A DNA stretch of 64,000 bases, from NCBI RefSeq assembly GCF_014197795.1, contig NZ_JACIGI010000006.1, positions 60,359-124,358 of the forward strand, given 5' to 3'. This document shows, in pieces, positions 1 through 7,451 of this stretch (its first letter is position 1; the number at the start of each line of letters is the position of its first letter). A program made the translations under genes and the position numbers. The notes under the pieces were generated by a model. The model did no database searches, was not told where the DNA came from, and was given only the letters and a program-made list of their open reading frames with translations. The stretch comes from Roseospira goensis (GTDB lineage: Bacteria; Pseudomonadota; Alphaproteobacteria; Rhodospirillales; Rhodospirillaceae).

Positions 1-181
1 GTATATGGTCGATCAACGCCAGGTGCTTCTCGATGAATTCGGTGCGGCCGTTGAACAGCAGCACGACGCCGCGCCGCGGCCCCCGGGCCAGCCAGCGCGC
101 GGCCCGCAGCTCGGCGCCGTCGGGGGCGGTGACCCACAGGGTTTGTCCGCCGGTGGAGTCGATCGAGGGCAGGGTGTCCAT
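1..181 (-). CDS. alpha/beta hydrolase (lysophospholipase-like), 5' part only
   Basis: Only the first 60 codons are in the window; the gene runs off the left edge. The start is the ATG whose first base is 181, preceded by a purine-rich stretch. The N-terminus has a short beta-hairpin region, then a hydrophobic strand (GVVLLFNGRTEFIEKH, about residues 39-54). The GRTEFIEK signature after the first core strand is typical of the lysophospholipase L2 / PldB-like branch of the alpha/beta hydrolases. The catalytic Ser, Asp and His would lie outside the window, so activity cannot be judged. It starts 29 bases after the ParA-like gene on the same strand, so the two are probably co-transcribed. Substrate unknown; it could equally be a monoacylglycerol lipase-type esterase. 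Confidence 0.7.
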   Translation of the reverse strand, partial: MDTLPSIDSTGGQTLWVTAPDGAELRAARWLARGPRRGVVLLFNGRTEFIEKHLALIDHI

Positions 182-210
182 CGCGGGGCTCTCCTGGTTT
201 GTGCTTGGCG

Positions 211-864
211 TCAGCGTCGCTTCTCCCGGCCCTTCAGGGTGGCCAGGACCTCGGTCGCGAGCGCCCCGATCTCGCGCGCGGCCGTCGACGAGGGCTGGTA
301 TTCCACCACGCCCTTGCCCTCCATCATGCTGGCGGCGTAGGCGACGCGGTTGCCCATCTTGGTGTGGGCGATGGGCAGGCCCTCCTCCAGCAGCCTCTCC
401 AGCAGGATGTCCGGCAGCTTGCCGCGCGGCGGCATGCGGTTCATGACGATCAGCGCGGCGGTGTTCTCGGTTTCCGCCATATGCACCGTGGGCTGGGTAG
501 CCCACAGGTCCATGGGGCTGGGCTGGATCGGCAGCAGCAGCATGTCGCCGGCGCGCACGGCGGCGCGGGCGTCGGTCTCGGCGTGCGGCGGCGTGTCGAC
601 GATCACGATGTCGAAGCGGTGGCGCAGCCGGTCCAACTCGGTGCCCAGGCGCCAGCCCGCCACGTCGGACAGGTGCAGCGCCACCCCGTCGGGATAGTGC
701 GCCGCGCGCCAGGCGTGCCAGGCGGCCAGGCTGCGTTGCGGGTCGATGTCCACGATGGCGACGCTGTTCTTGCGCCGGGCCCAGGTGACGGCCAGTTGCG
801 CGGCCAGCGTGGTCTTGCCGGCGCCGCCCTTCTGCTGGGCCACGGTGATGATACGCGCCGCCAT
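211..864 (-). CDS. ParA/MinD-family ATPase
   Basis: A 217-aa protein with a deviant Walker A motif near the N-terminus (QQKGGAGKTT, residues 10-19), an IVDIDPQRSLAAW segment around 38-50 and a VDTPPH Walker B-like strand around 90-95. This is the layout of the short orphan ParA proteins that position cargo on nucleoid or membrane by ATP-driven dimerisation. There is no parB next to it and no origin nearby, so a chromosome-segregation role is unlikely. Orphan ParAs of this size usually position plasmids, chemoreceptor clusters or other protein complexes. It lies between a DUF488 gene (96 bases upstream) and an alpha/beta hydrolase (29 bases downstream), neither of which reveals the cargo. The family call is firm; the role is not known. 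Confidence 0.88.
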   Translation of the reverse strand: MAARIITVAQQKGGAGKTTLAAQLAVTWARRKNSVAIVDIDPQRSLAAWHAWRAAHYPDGVALHLSDVAGWRLGTELDRLRHRFDIVIVDTPPHAETDARAAVRAGDMLLLPIQPSPMDLWATQPTVHMAETENTAALIVMNRMPPRGKLPDILLERLLEEGLPIAHTKMGNRVAYAASMMEGKGVVEYQPSSTAAREIGALATEVLATLKGREKRR

Positions 865-960
865 CCGCCGCTCCTCGCTAGGCTTTGGGGTCCTGCTCCG
901 ATTCCGGTCCGGATGGTAGTCCCCCCGGGGGCGGCGGGAAAGGCCCGAACCGGGTCAGGT

Positions 961-1461
961 CTATCGGAACAACACTCCCTGACGGGGATCGGGGCGGGGA
1001 TCGGGGCGGCGATCGGGGCGGGCATCGCCGGCGGGACCCGTCAGGTGCCGCACCGGCGCACCGGTGCGGGCGGCGAGGGCGGCGGCCACGGCCCGGCGAT
1101 GGCAGCCGGCCGGGTCCCGTTCCAGACACAGCAGCACCACCGGCCCGGCCTCCGCCACCAGGGCCGAGGCGGCATCCAGGGCCGCGCGTCCGGCGGGCGC
1201 CGCCAGGTGCGCCGCCATGTCCGGGCCGCCGGTGTGGTCGGTCCTGGCCGGGTTCCCGAGCCCGGCCAGATGGACGTAGCGCAGCCCGGCCTCCGCCACG
1301 GCGGCCGCCAGGGCGCGCTTGGTGAAGGCGGGCCGGCGCGACCACGGCACGGCGCGCACGTCGATGACGGTGCGCACTCCCGCCCCTGTCAGGGTGGCCA
1401 GCAGGGCGGCGGGGCTGCTGCCCTGGTAGCCGATGGTGAGGATCGGTTCGGCGCCGTCCAT
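961..1461 (-). CDS. DUF488 family protein
   Basis: A 166-aa protein opening with ILTIGYQGSSPAALLATL and containing VIDVRAVPWSRRPAF and a VLLCLERDPAGCHRR segment. These are the hallmarks of DUF488, a small Rossmann-like family that is widespread but of unproven biochemistry. The conserved Cys-His-Arg of the CERDP..CHR segment is intact (about residues 112-122). The C-terminal tail is built by three 12-base tandem repeats and reads as repeated Arg-Pro-Asp-Pro before the stop, which is not a normal part of the family. The start lies 11 bases after the adenylate cyclase stop on the same strand, suggesting co-transcription. No function is assigned. Confidence 0.82.
   Translation of the reverse strand: MDGAEPILTIGYQGSSPAALLATLTGAGVRTVIDVRAVPWSRRPAFTKRALAAAVAEAGLRYVHLAGLGNPARTDHTGGPDMAAHLAAPAGRAALDAASALVAEAGPVVLLCLERDPAGCHRRAVAAALAARTGAPVRHLTGPAGDARPDRRPDPRPDPRQGVLFR
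984..1019. repeat. three 12-bp tandem repeats in the 3' end of the DUF488 gene
   Basis: Three near-identical copies of a GGGGATCGGGGC-type unit follow one another without gaps. Because the unit is 12 bases it keeps the reading frame and encodes repeated RPDP in the minus-strand protein. Copy number could vary without frameshifting, changing only the length of the disordered tail. Confidence 0.8.
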
Positions 1462-1472
1462 GGTGGCCCCGC

Positions 1473-3386
1473 TCAGGCGCCGGCCGCCGCCGGCTCCGAT
1501 CCGGCGCGCGGAAGCTCTCTGGGGGGCTGACCGCGGTCCTCCTCCGGGGTGAACACCCGGGCCTCGGCGCCCTGACCCCTGACCGGTAGATGGCCCAGGG
1601 ACAGGAGCGGGACCGCCCGCACCAGCGTGGCGGTGCGGTCGGAGACCAGGATGCGGGTGCCGATGCTCTTGTTCATCACCTCCAGGCGGGCGGCCAGGTT
1701 CACCGCGTCGCCGTGCACGGTGTAGCTGAGCCGGTCCTGGGCGCCGACGGCGCCGGCCAGGACGGTGCCCGTTCCGATGCCGATGCGGGCGTGCAGGGTC
1801 TGGCCCTCGAACGGTCCGGCGTCCAGTCGCCGCTGCATCTCCAGGGCGGCCAGCACGGCGGCGCTGGCATGGTCCGGATGACGTTCGGGCAGGTTGAACA
1901 CCACCAGCATGGCGTCGCCCTGGAACTGGGTCACGACGCCGCCGTGGCGTTCCAGGATCTCGACCATGGCCGAGAAATAGGCATTCAGCATCCGCACCAC
2001 CCGTTCCGGCCCCAGCACCTGGGTCAGGCGCGTGAAGTCGGTGAGGTCGGCGAACAGGATGGTCGCCTCGGTCTCGTCGGGCCGCGGGTCGCCGTCCTGG
2101 GCGAGCAGGCGGCGCGCCACCTCTTCCGGCACGTACTTGCCGAACAGGTTGCGCACCCGCTCGCGCTCGCGCAGGCCCTCGACCATGCTCTGGAACGCGG
2201 CCCCGCCCTCCTGGTACTCGCGGATCAGCGAGGGTTGGGGCTGCATCGGCGGGTTGAGGTTGCCCGCCGCCACGGCCCGTGCCACCGTCGCGAACCGGAC
2301 GACCGGTCGGCCGATCCAGCGCCCCAGCAGCAGCGCGGCGACCACGGACAGCGCCAGCACCCCTAGCCCCACCGCGATGGAGTTGCGCAGGCGGACGAAG
2401 GCGGGGGCCCCTTCCGTGGTCGTGAAATGGGTGCCGATCTGGAGCGGACGCGGCGAGAAGCCCTGCACGTCGCGCAGGGTGTGGACGATCGTCTCTCCGT
2501 CCAGGTGGATGCCCTGCGCCCAGCCCGGCTTGAGGTCGACCGGCCCCTTCATGCGCATCGGCTCCGCGTCCCAGAGCATGGCGAGGTGGGCGTCCGGAAA
2601 GTCGTCCAACGCCAGCAGCGGGCGCGGCGCCGTGGTGGTGGGATCCGGGCCCAGCGCAGCCCCGGTGTCCAGCAGCGGGTGGGCCAGGACCCGCGTGCGA
2701 TCGTACAGAATGTACGGGATCATGACCTCATCGACGAGCAGGCGCGGCAGCGCCGAAACGATGGGCTCCAACCCGATCATTGCGAACAGGACACCGGCGG
2801 GCGCGCCGTTCCGCATCAAGGCGACGCGGATGTGGAATGCGGCGTGCCCGGTGGAGCCACGCCACACCGGGGTGCCCCACACGGGCTCGATGTTGCCCGC
2901 CTTGGCGCGTTCGATGACCTCGTCGACGAGACCCGCCACCGGCGCGCGATCGCTCCAGTCGTCGATGCGGGCGATGCCGTCGCGGCCATACCGCCGCGCC
3001 ACGTGGTCGGGGGTCACCAGCGCCAGCGCCTCCAGGCGCGGGGTGCCGGCGAACAGGCCGTGGACGTAGGCGTCGACGTGCGCCGTGTCGTCCGGCGCCA
3101 GGGCGCCCTCGGCCACCATGGCCTGGGCGTTGCGGGCGACGTCCGACAGCGGTCGCAGTTGCAGCCGCAGCCACTGCTCCAGGCCGTGCAGCACGGCGCT
3201 GGAGCGTTGCAGCATCAGTTCGCGTGCCGTCTCGCCGCCGGCACGCACGTTGATGGCCAGGATGGACCCGGCCGAGAGCAGGACCAGCCCGGTGATGCCG
3301 AGCAGGAGAACGACGCGCAGGGGAATGCTCACTCGGCGGCTGGTCGGCGCGGCGTGCGGGGTGCGCCGCGCGTCTCGTCCCATCAT
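1473..3386 (-). CDS. membrane-bound class III adenylate cyclase with extracytoplasmic sensor
   Basis: A 637-aa receptor cyclase. A first membrane helix lies at about 22-46, an extracytoplasmic sensor (dCACHE-like size) at 47-332, a second helix at 335-355, a HAMP-type linker at 356-410 and the catalytic domain at 436-615. The metal-binding aspartates are visible as D447 (ILFADLTDF) and D491 (QFQGDAM). The HGDAVNLAARLE block gives D560, N563 and R567, the expected purine and transition-state residues. The position usually occupied by the adenine-contacting Lys is Gln (Q487). The same change is seen in the second cyclase at 4.3-5.7 kb, so it looks like a lineage feature rather than decay. The product is inferred to be cAMP; cGMP cannot be excluded. 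It probably heads the minus-strand group with the DUF488 and ParA genes. Confidence 0.9.
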   Translation of the reverse strand: MMGRDARRTPHAAPTSRRVSIPLRVVLLLGITGLVLLSAGSILAINVRAGGETARELMLQRSSAVLHGLEQWLRLQLRPLSDVARNAQAMVAEGALAPDDTAHVDAYVHGLFAGTPRLEALALVTPDHVARRYGRDGIARIDDWSDRAPVAGLVDEVIERAKAGNIEPVWGTPVWRGSTGHAAFHIRVALMRNGAPAGVLFAMIGLEPIVSALPRLLVDEVMIPYILYDRTRVLAHPLLDTGAALGPDPTTTAPRPLLALDDFPDAHLAMLWDAEPMRMKGPVDLKPGWAQGIHLDGETIVHTLRDVQGFSPRPLQIGTHFTTTEGAPAFVRLRNSIAVGLGVLALSVVAALLLGRWIGRPVVRFATVARAVAAGNLNPPMQPQPSLIREYQEGGAAFQSMVEGLRERERVRNLFGKYVPEEVARRLLAQDGDPRPDETEATILFADLTDFTRLTQVLGPERVVRMLNAYFSAMVEILERHGGVVTQFQGDAMLVVFNLPERHPDHASAAVLAALEMQRRLDAGPFEGQTLHARIGIGTGTVLAGAVGAQDRLSYTVHGDAVNLAARLEVMNKSIGTRILVSDRTATLVRAVPLLSLGHLPVRGQGAEARVFTPEEDRGQPPRELPRAGSEPAAAGA

Positions 3387-3485
3387 CGACGGGGTGCCCT
3401 TTTCTCGACCGGGTTGCTGACGGGGGTGCTGACTGAGGGGGCAGCCCCGGATTTTCCAACATAGCAGGTGTTCAGGGCCGCGAAA

Positions 3486-3541
3486 GCTCCGTATCCTGGC
3501 CGGACGTCTCCTGGTGCGATGTCGGTCGCAGGGACGGAGCT
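3486..3541. repeat. 8-bp inverted repeat in the intergenic region before the MBL hydrolase gene
   Basis: AGCTCCGT (3486-3493) and ACGGAGCT (3534-3541) are perfect inverted repeats 40 bases apart, in the 179-base gap between the divergent cyclase and hydrolase genes. They could form a leader stem in the hydrolase mRNA or mark a dimeric regulator site. I see nothing that decides between these. Confidence 0.3.
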
Positions 3542-3565
3542 CCGGAGTGCGGGAATAGGTGGGGG

Positions 3566-4369
3566 ATGCGGTTTTTCTTCATCGGGACCGGCGCGGCCTT
3601 CACGATGGCCGACGATAACTTCCAGAGCAACGCGATTCTGGAATCGGAAGCCGGAGAGCGACTGCTGATTGACTGCGGAACCGATGCCCGCCGCGCCCTC
3701 AAGGCGGCCGGTCTGGGCCGCGGCGACGTCTCTGCGGTATACATCAGCCATCTGCATGGCGATCACGTCGGCGGCCTGGAGTGGCTGGGCTTCACCACGT
3801 ATTTCTGTCCCGACACCGCGCGCCTGCCCCTTTATATCCACGAGGGCCTGGTCGACGCCTTGTGGCACAACTCCCTCAAGGCCGGGATGGAGGTGCTGGA
3901 CTACGGCTACGGCCACCTGGGCGACTTCTTCGACGTGCGTCCGCTGCCGGCGGACGGCGGGTTTGTCTTCGGCGGCCTGCGCCTCGGCCTGGTGCCGCTG
4001 CTGCACATCCACTCGGGCGAGGCCGTCATGCGCTCCTACGGCCTCATGATGGAGGCGCCCATCGGCCGGGTGCTGTTCACCTCTGATTGCCTGCACCAGC
4101 CGGAGACCCTGATGCCGGCCTACCGCGCCGCGCACCTCATTTTCCATGACTGCGACACCGGGCCGCACTGCGGCGGCGTGCATGCGCACTACCGCGACCT
4201 CCGGACCCTGCCGGCCGACGTCAAGGCCAAGATGTGGCTGTACCATTATCCCGACGGACCGCTGCCTGACGCCCGCGCGGACGGGTTCCGGGGCTTCGTG
4301 CGCCCGGGTCAGGTGTTCGAGCTGGGGGCGGTTCCGGAGGAGGGCGGGCTGGCCGGGTTGGCCGACTGA
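3566..4369 (+). CDS. metallo-beta-lactamase-fold hydrolase (RNase Z-like subgroup)
   Basis: A 267-aa, signal-less protein with the zinc motif SHLHGDHVGG (H62, H64, D66, H67), a second ligand pair HIH (H147, H149), a bridging Asp in FTSDC (D174) and a late His (H227, LYHYPD). This order matches the RNase Z / cyclic-nucleotide phosphodiesterase side of the MBL fold rather than beta-lactamases or glyoxalase II. The ATG at 3566 follows a GGTGGGGG stretch. Its 3' end overlaps the convergent cyclase gene by 61 bases. Standing between two adenylate cyclase genes, a role as a class II-type cAMP phosphodiesterase is an attractive idea but rests on position only. A nuclease or phosphonate/arylsulfatase-like hydrolase is equally possible. 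Confidence 0.85.
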   Translation: MRFFFIGTGAAFTMADDNFQSNAILESEAGERLLIDCGTDARRALKAAGLGRGDVSAVYISHLHGDHVGGLEWLGFTTYFCPDTARLPLYIHEGLVDALWHNSLKAGMEVLDYGYGHLGDFFDVRPLPADGGFVFGGLRLGLVPLLHIHSGEAVMRSYGLMMEAPIGRVLFTSDCLHQPETLMPAYRAAHLIFHDCDTGPHCGGVHAHYRDLRTLPADVKAKMWLYHYPDGPLPDARADGFRGFVRPGQVFELGAVPEEGGLAGLAD

Positions 4370-5739
4370 GCGGCGGGCGGCGCGCCGTCACCGTGGCGCG
4401 GTGGACGACCCGGGCGGGCGACGAACAACCGGGTCGGCCGGCTGCGGCCGCGCACCGTGATCTCGCCGGCGGGCTCCACCTCCGTTGCGGCGTTGGCATG
4501 CCGGGCGGTGGCCTCGCTCAAGAGAATGTAGCTGCCGTGCGCCTTGTTGAGCTGCTCCAGGCGGGCGGCCAGGTTCACCTCGTCGCCGTGGGCGGTGAAG
4601 ATCAGGCGGTTGGACGAGCCCACGGCGCCCAGGATGACCTGGCCGGTGTTCAGGCCGCAGCGCGTGCGCAGGCGGTGCCCGCCGGCCCCGAAGGGACGGC
4701 CGTTCAACTCGGTGACGATCGCGCGCGCGGTCTCCAGGGCCCGCCGGGCGTGGTCGGGGCAGTCCGGCCCGGAGAAGCTGATGAGCAGTGCGTCACCCAC
4801 GAACTGGATGATGACGCCGCCGTGACGCTCGGCGATCGCGTTGACGGCGCCGAAGTAGGCGTTGAGGACGGCGATCAGGTCTTGGGGATGGATCTGTTCG
4901 CTGAGGGTGGCGAAGCCCTCGATGTCGGTGAACAGCACGGTCGCTTCCTGCACCTCGCCGTCGCCCGGGTTGAGGCCCTCGCCCGACTGGCTGATGCGGC
5001 GCGCCACCTCGGGAGCGACGAAGCGGGACAGGTCGCGGGCCGTCAGGCTGTCCAGGACCGCGCGCTCCAGCAGCCGCCGGCCGCGCACCAGGGCGATGGC
5101 CAGGATGGCGGTGACGGTGAGGATGGAGACGATCTTGTCGACCTCGGCGCCGATCAGCACCGTGTTGGAGGTCATGTAGGCCACGTAGTCGCGGGTGATC
5201 ATGGGATCGCCCATGCGCAGTTCGGTGATGAGCGCGTAGGCCAGCAGGCCCGCCCAGCCGGCCGCCGCGGTGACGCCGGCAACGATGACGTAGACCGACT
5301 GGAACCGCAGCGCTCGCAAGGCGATGAAAATGAAGACATAGAGCAGCGTGGGGGCCTTCAGATAGAAGGGAGCCGACTGTTCGTATTGAACGTGGAAGGT
5401 CCAGATGAGGCCCATGAGCAGGCTCATGTCCACGACAACGGACACGAACAGCAGGACCGGTCCCAGCCGATCCTTGTAGGCCATCCACAGTCGGACCAGC
5501 GTAAAGGCGAGGTAGCCACCCAGAACATACGGGACGGGCATGAAGTCCGTGCTGCCGGAGGTCTTGGGGGCGACGAGATACAGTGTGCCAAACAGCACTA
5601 CCACGCTGAGCTGAACCCAACCGATCAGGATCTCGCTTTGCCGCTGCTGGGCGTCCACGGTCGCACGCACGCGCTCCGGCAACCGGTCGTCCGCGCGGGC
5701 GCCGAGAATGAAGCGCGCAAGTCGACGATTCTTGCTCAC
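4309..5739 (-). CDS. class III adenylate cyclase with six-helix membrane domain
   Basis: A 476-aa protein starting at GTG (5739) behind an AAGGGGGA ribosome site. Residues 38-220 carry about six hydrophobic helices (near 38-57, 69-88, 94-113, 129-147, 150-170, 202-220), a MASE-like integral sensor. The cyclase domain spans about 262-440. Metal aspartates are D272 (LFTDIEGF) and D316 (QFVGDAL), and the HGDEVNLAARLE block gives D386, N389 and R393. As in the cyclase at 1.5-3.4 kb, the usual adenine-binding Lys is Gln (Q312). The last 20 codons are antisense to the end of the MBL hydrolase gene. Product inferred to be cAMP. Its ligand is unknown; membrane state or a lipophilic signal would fit such a domain. 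Confidence 0.9.
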   Translation of the reverse strand: MSKNRRLARFILGARADDRLPERVRATVDAQQRQSEILIGWVQLSVVVLFGTLYLVAPKTSGSTDFMPVPYVLGGYLAFTLVRLWMAYKDRLGPVLLFVSVVVDMSLLMGLIWTFHVQYEQSAPFYLKAPTLLYVFIFIALRALRFQSVYVIVAGVTAAAGWAGLLAYALITELRMGDPMITRDYVAYMTSNTVLIGAEVDKIVSILTVTAILAIALVRGRRLLERAVLDSLTARDLSRFVAPEVARRISQSGEGLNPGDGEVQEATVLFTDIEGFATLSEQIHPQDLIAVLNAYFGAVNAIAERHGGVIIQFVGDALLISFSGPDCPDHARRALETARAIVTELNGRPFGAGGHRLRTRCGLNTGQVILGAVGSSNRLIFTAHGDEVNLAARLEQLNKAHGSYILLSEATARHANAATEVEPAGEITVRGRSRPTRLFVARPGRPPRHGDGAPPAAQSANPASPPSSGTAPSSNT

Positions 5740-5846
5740 GGCTTTCCCCCTTTTATCGCGCAGCGGTCGCGCGCCGACAGGGCGGACGGGGGCTCCCCCC
5801 GATGGACCGAATGAGGTAAGGATGGGGCCAGTCCCGGGGCGAGAGT

Positions 5847-7085
5847 ATGGGGGGGTGCGATGAAACGACCAGATCTTTCCGGATCCGGAGTGGACGTGAG
5901 CCGGCGGCGGGGTGTGGCGTGACGGCGGCGTCGACTCCTCTCAGGGCGCTTGCGCGCGGCGGACTGGCCGTGCTGACGGCGGTGAGTCTGCTCGCTTTGG
6001 TCGATCTGCTGGGCGAGGCGGTGGCCGCCCGCGCCGGCGCGTTCGGGGGCGGGGGGGTGCTGGCGGCGCTGCCCGACCCGGTGGGCCGCTGGCTGTCGCC
6101 GCCGCCGTATGCGTTGCTCTCGCCGGTCGGTCTGGCGGGTTTCGGGGGGCTGGCCCTGGTGGCGGCGCTGTCGGGCATCGGGGCGTCACGCCTGGGGGCG
6201 CGTCGCGGCGCCGGTCTGCTGGCGCTGCTTGGCTTGATAGCCCCGCTTGCCATCTGGAACCCCTTGGCCATCGCCGTGATGGGGGGCCAGGCCCTGGTTC
6301 TGGCCGCGGGCCGGGGGGGCGCCGGCGCGGACGATCCCGCGCGCACGCGGGCCGCGGCGCAGGCGGCGCGGGTGCTGGGCCTGACGGCGGCGGTGCTGCT
6401 GACCTGGACGACACCCCCGGCGTTGGTCGTGACGCTGGTGGCGGTGGCGCTGGCGCCGACCGCCCTGGAGGCCCTCAGCGCCCCGGTGGCAGGGACCGCG
6501 ACGGAGGACGCGTCGAGTCGGTCCGGCGCCGCGGTGCCTGCCGCGCCCGCGCCGGCTGCGCCACCGGCATTGGCGGCCGTGGCCGTGGCGCCGGAGCCGA
6601 CCCCCGACGCCGGGGCCGGCCCGTTTGGCCATGATCCCGTCGCCGCCCTGGAGCATCTGGCGCCGGCATCCGCCCTGGTCGAGGCGGCGCGGGCGGCGCT
6701 GGCCCGGGGCGAAGTCCCCATCGTGGCGGTGGTGCGCCTGGACGGTCTGGCCGGCATCGCGGAGCATCTCGGCGTCCGCGGCGGCGAGGCTCTGTTCGCC
6801 GAGTCCACGGAGCGCCTGGCGGCGGCGCTGCCGGACGATGGCATGCTGTCGTGGATGGGTGACGAGACCTTCGCGGCCCTCTTGCCGGCGGCGGGCTGTC
6901 CGGACCTGGGGGTGCTGGGCGAGACGCTGGCCGCACCCTTCACCGAAGACCTGATCGTCGACCATCGCCCGATCTCGATGGAGGATGCGGTGCACGTCGA
7001 TGCCATGGCGCTGGATCAGGCCGCGCTGGCGGATCTCGCCAGTTTGGCCAAAGCCGGAGCACCGGGGAGCACCGTGTCAGAGTAG
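5847..7085 (+). CDS. membrane protein with degenerate GGDEF-like domain
   Basis: A 412-aa protein. Hydrophobic segments near 34-58, 91-112, 119-154 and 172-204 form an integral membrane half, followed by an Ala/Pro-rich linker (about 205-265) and a C-terminal domain (about 277-400). The C-terminal domain keeps the spacing of a diguanylate cyclase (VVRLDGLAGIAEHLGVRGGEAL, then WMGDETFAALLP). The signature reads GDETF instead of GGDEF, and the inhibitory RxxD site is LPDD, so catalysis is very unlikely. A role as a c-di-GMP or protein-interaction sensor is inference. The ATG at 5847 has only a weak ribosome site; GTG at 5919 in the same frame is an alternative start just before the first helix. 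It is transcribed away from the cyclase gene across a 107-base gap. Confidence 0.72.
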   Translation: MGGCDETTRSFRIRSGREPAAGCGVTAASTPLRALARGGLAVLTAVSLLALVDLLGEAVAARAGAFGGGGVLAALPDPVGRWLSPPPYALLSPVGLAGFGGLALVAALSGIGASRLGARRGAGLLALLGLIAPLAIWNPLAIAVMGGQALVLAAGRGGAGADDPARTRAAAQAARVLGLTAAVLLTWTTPPALVVTLVAVALAPTALEALSAPVAGTATEDASSRSGAAVPAAPAPAAPPALAAVAVAPEPTPDAGAGPFGHDPVAALEHLAPASALVEAARAALARGEVPIVAVVRLDGLAGIAEHLGVRGGEALFAESTERLAAALPDDGMLSWMGDETFAALLPAAGCPDLGVLGETLAAPFTEDLIVDHRPISMEDAVHVDAMALDQAALADLASLAKAGAPGSTVSE

Positions 7086-7451
7086 CACTTCTTTTCGATG
7101 TACAAATGGGCGGGGCCATGGAAAGATAGCTTGCGTTGCGAAGAATGATACTCCGGTCTGGGGGTCGCCATGTTTTCAGTGGTCCTGTCGAGCACAGCCT
7201 CAGAAAACCTGGGGTTTCATAAGCATCTCGAAGGAGAGGATGCTCATTCCGCACCAAGGGTTCGCGCTTCTGTTTCGGTTCAGCCTACCTTATGCGAGCC
7301 GACGAATGAACAGACTTCATTTGTCGGCTGGCCGGTGCGTCGGCACCGGCGCTGCGAAGCGGCGAAGGCGATTAAGCGGACGAGTCCAGTCAATCGCCGA
7401 TCGGTATTAGAGATCTTAGGGAGGGGGTTTTGCTTGTGCGACCAAGGTATC
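7086..7451. other. 366-base intergenic stretch entering an AT-rich island
   Basis: The G+C content drops sharply here compared with the preceding gene. The stretch holds the multi-hairpin element at 7297-7387 and no gene I would defend. An open frame begins at 7170 and runs into the lipoprotein gene, but its first 94 codons read straight through the hairpin element and look non-coding. Confidence 0.6.
7297..7387 (+). repeat. multi-hairpin structured element, copy 1
   Basis: Four consecutive hairpins. I: 7297-7329, a 14-bp stem including one G-T pair, with loop CAGAC. II: 7331-7350, 8-bp stem with loop GTCG. III: 7350-7364, 6-bp stem with triloop GAA and one T-G wobble. IV: 7378-7387, 3-bp stem with tetraloop CGAG. 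The same order of hairpins recurs at 38586-38684 with changes that preserve pairing in hairpins I and III and keep the CGAG loop in a different stem. It is followed by GTATTAG here and GTATTAC there. It could be a transcribed RNA motif or a palindromic mobile repeat. Confidence 0.65.

Noticed and set aside
3492-3518. 27-base stretch matching 24 of 27 bases at 24827-24853 (TATCCTGG...CTCCTGGTGCG)
   Set aside because: By a rough estimate, about one such match is expected by chance in a 64-kb GC-rich window. One copy lies in the end of the LysR gene and no structure is shared.
7170-7451. Upstream extension of the lipoprotein frame from ATG 7170
   Set aside because: It reads through the hairpin element, has no ribosome site and would put the lipobox about 150 residues into the protein.
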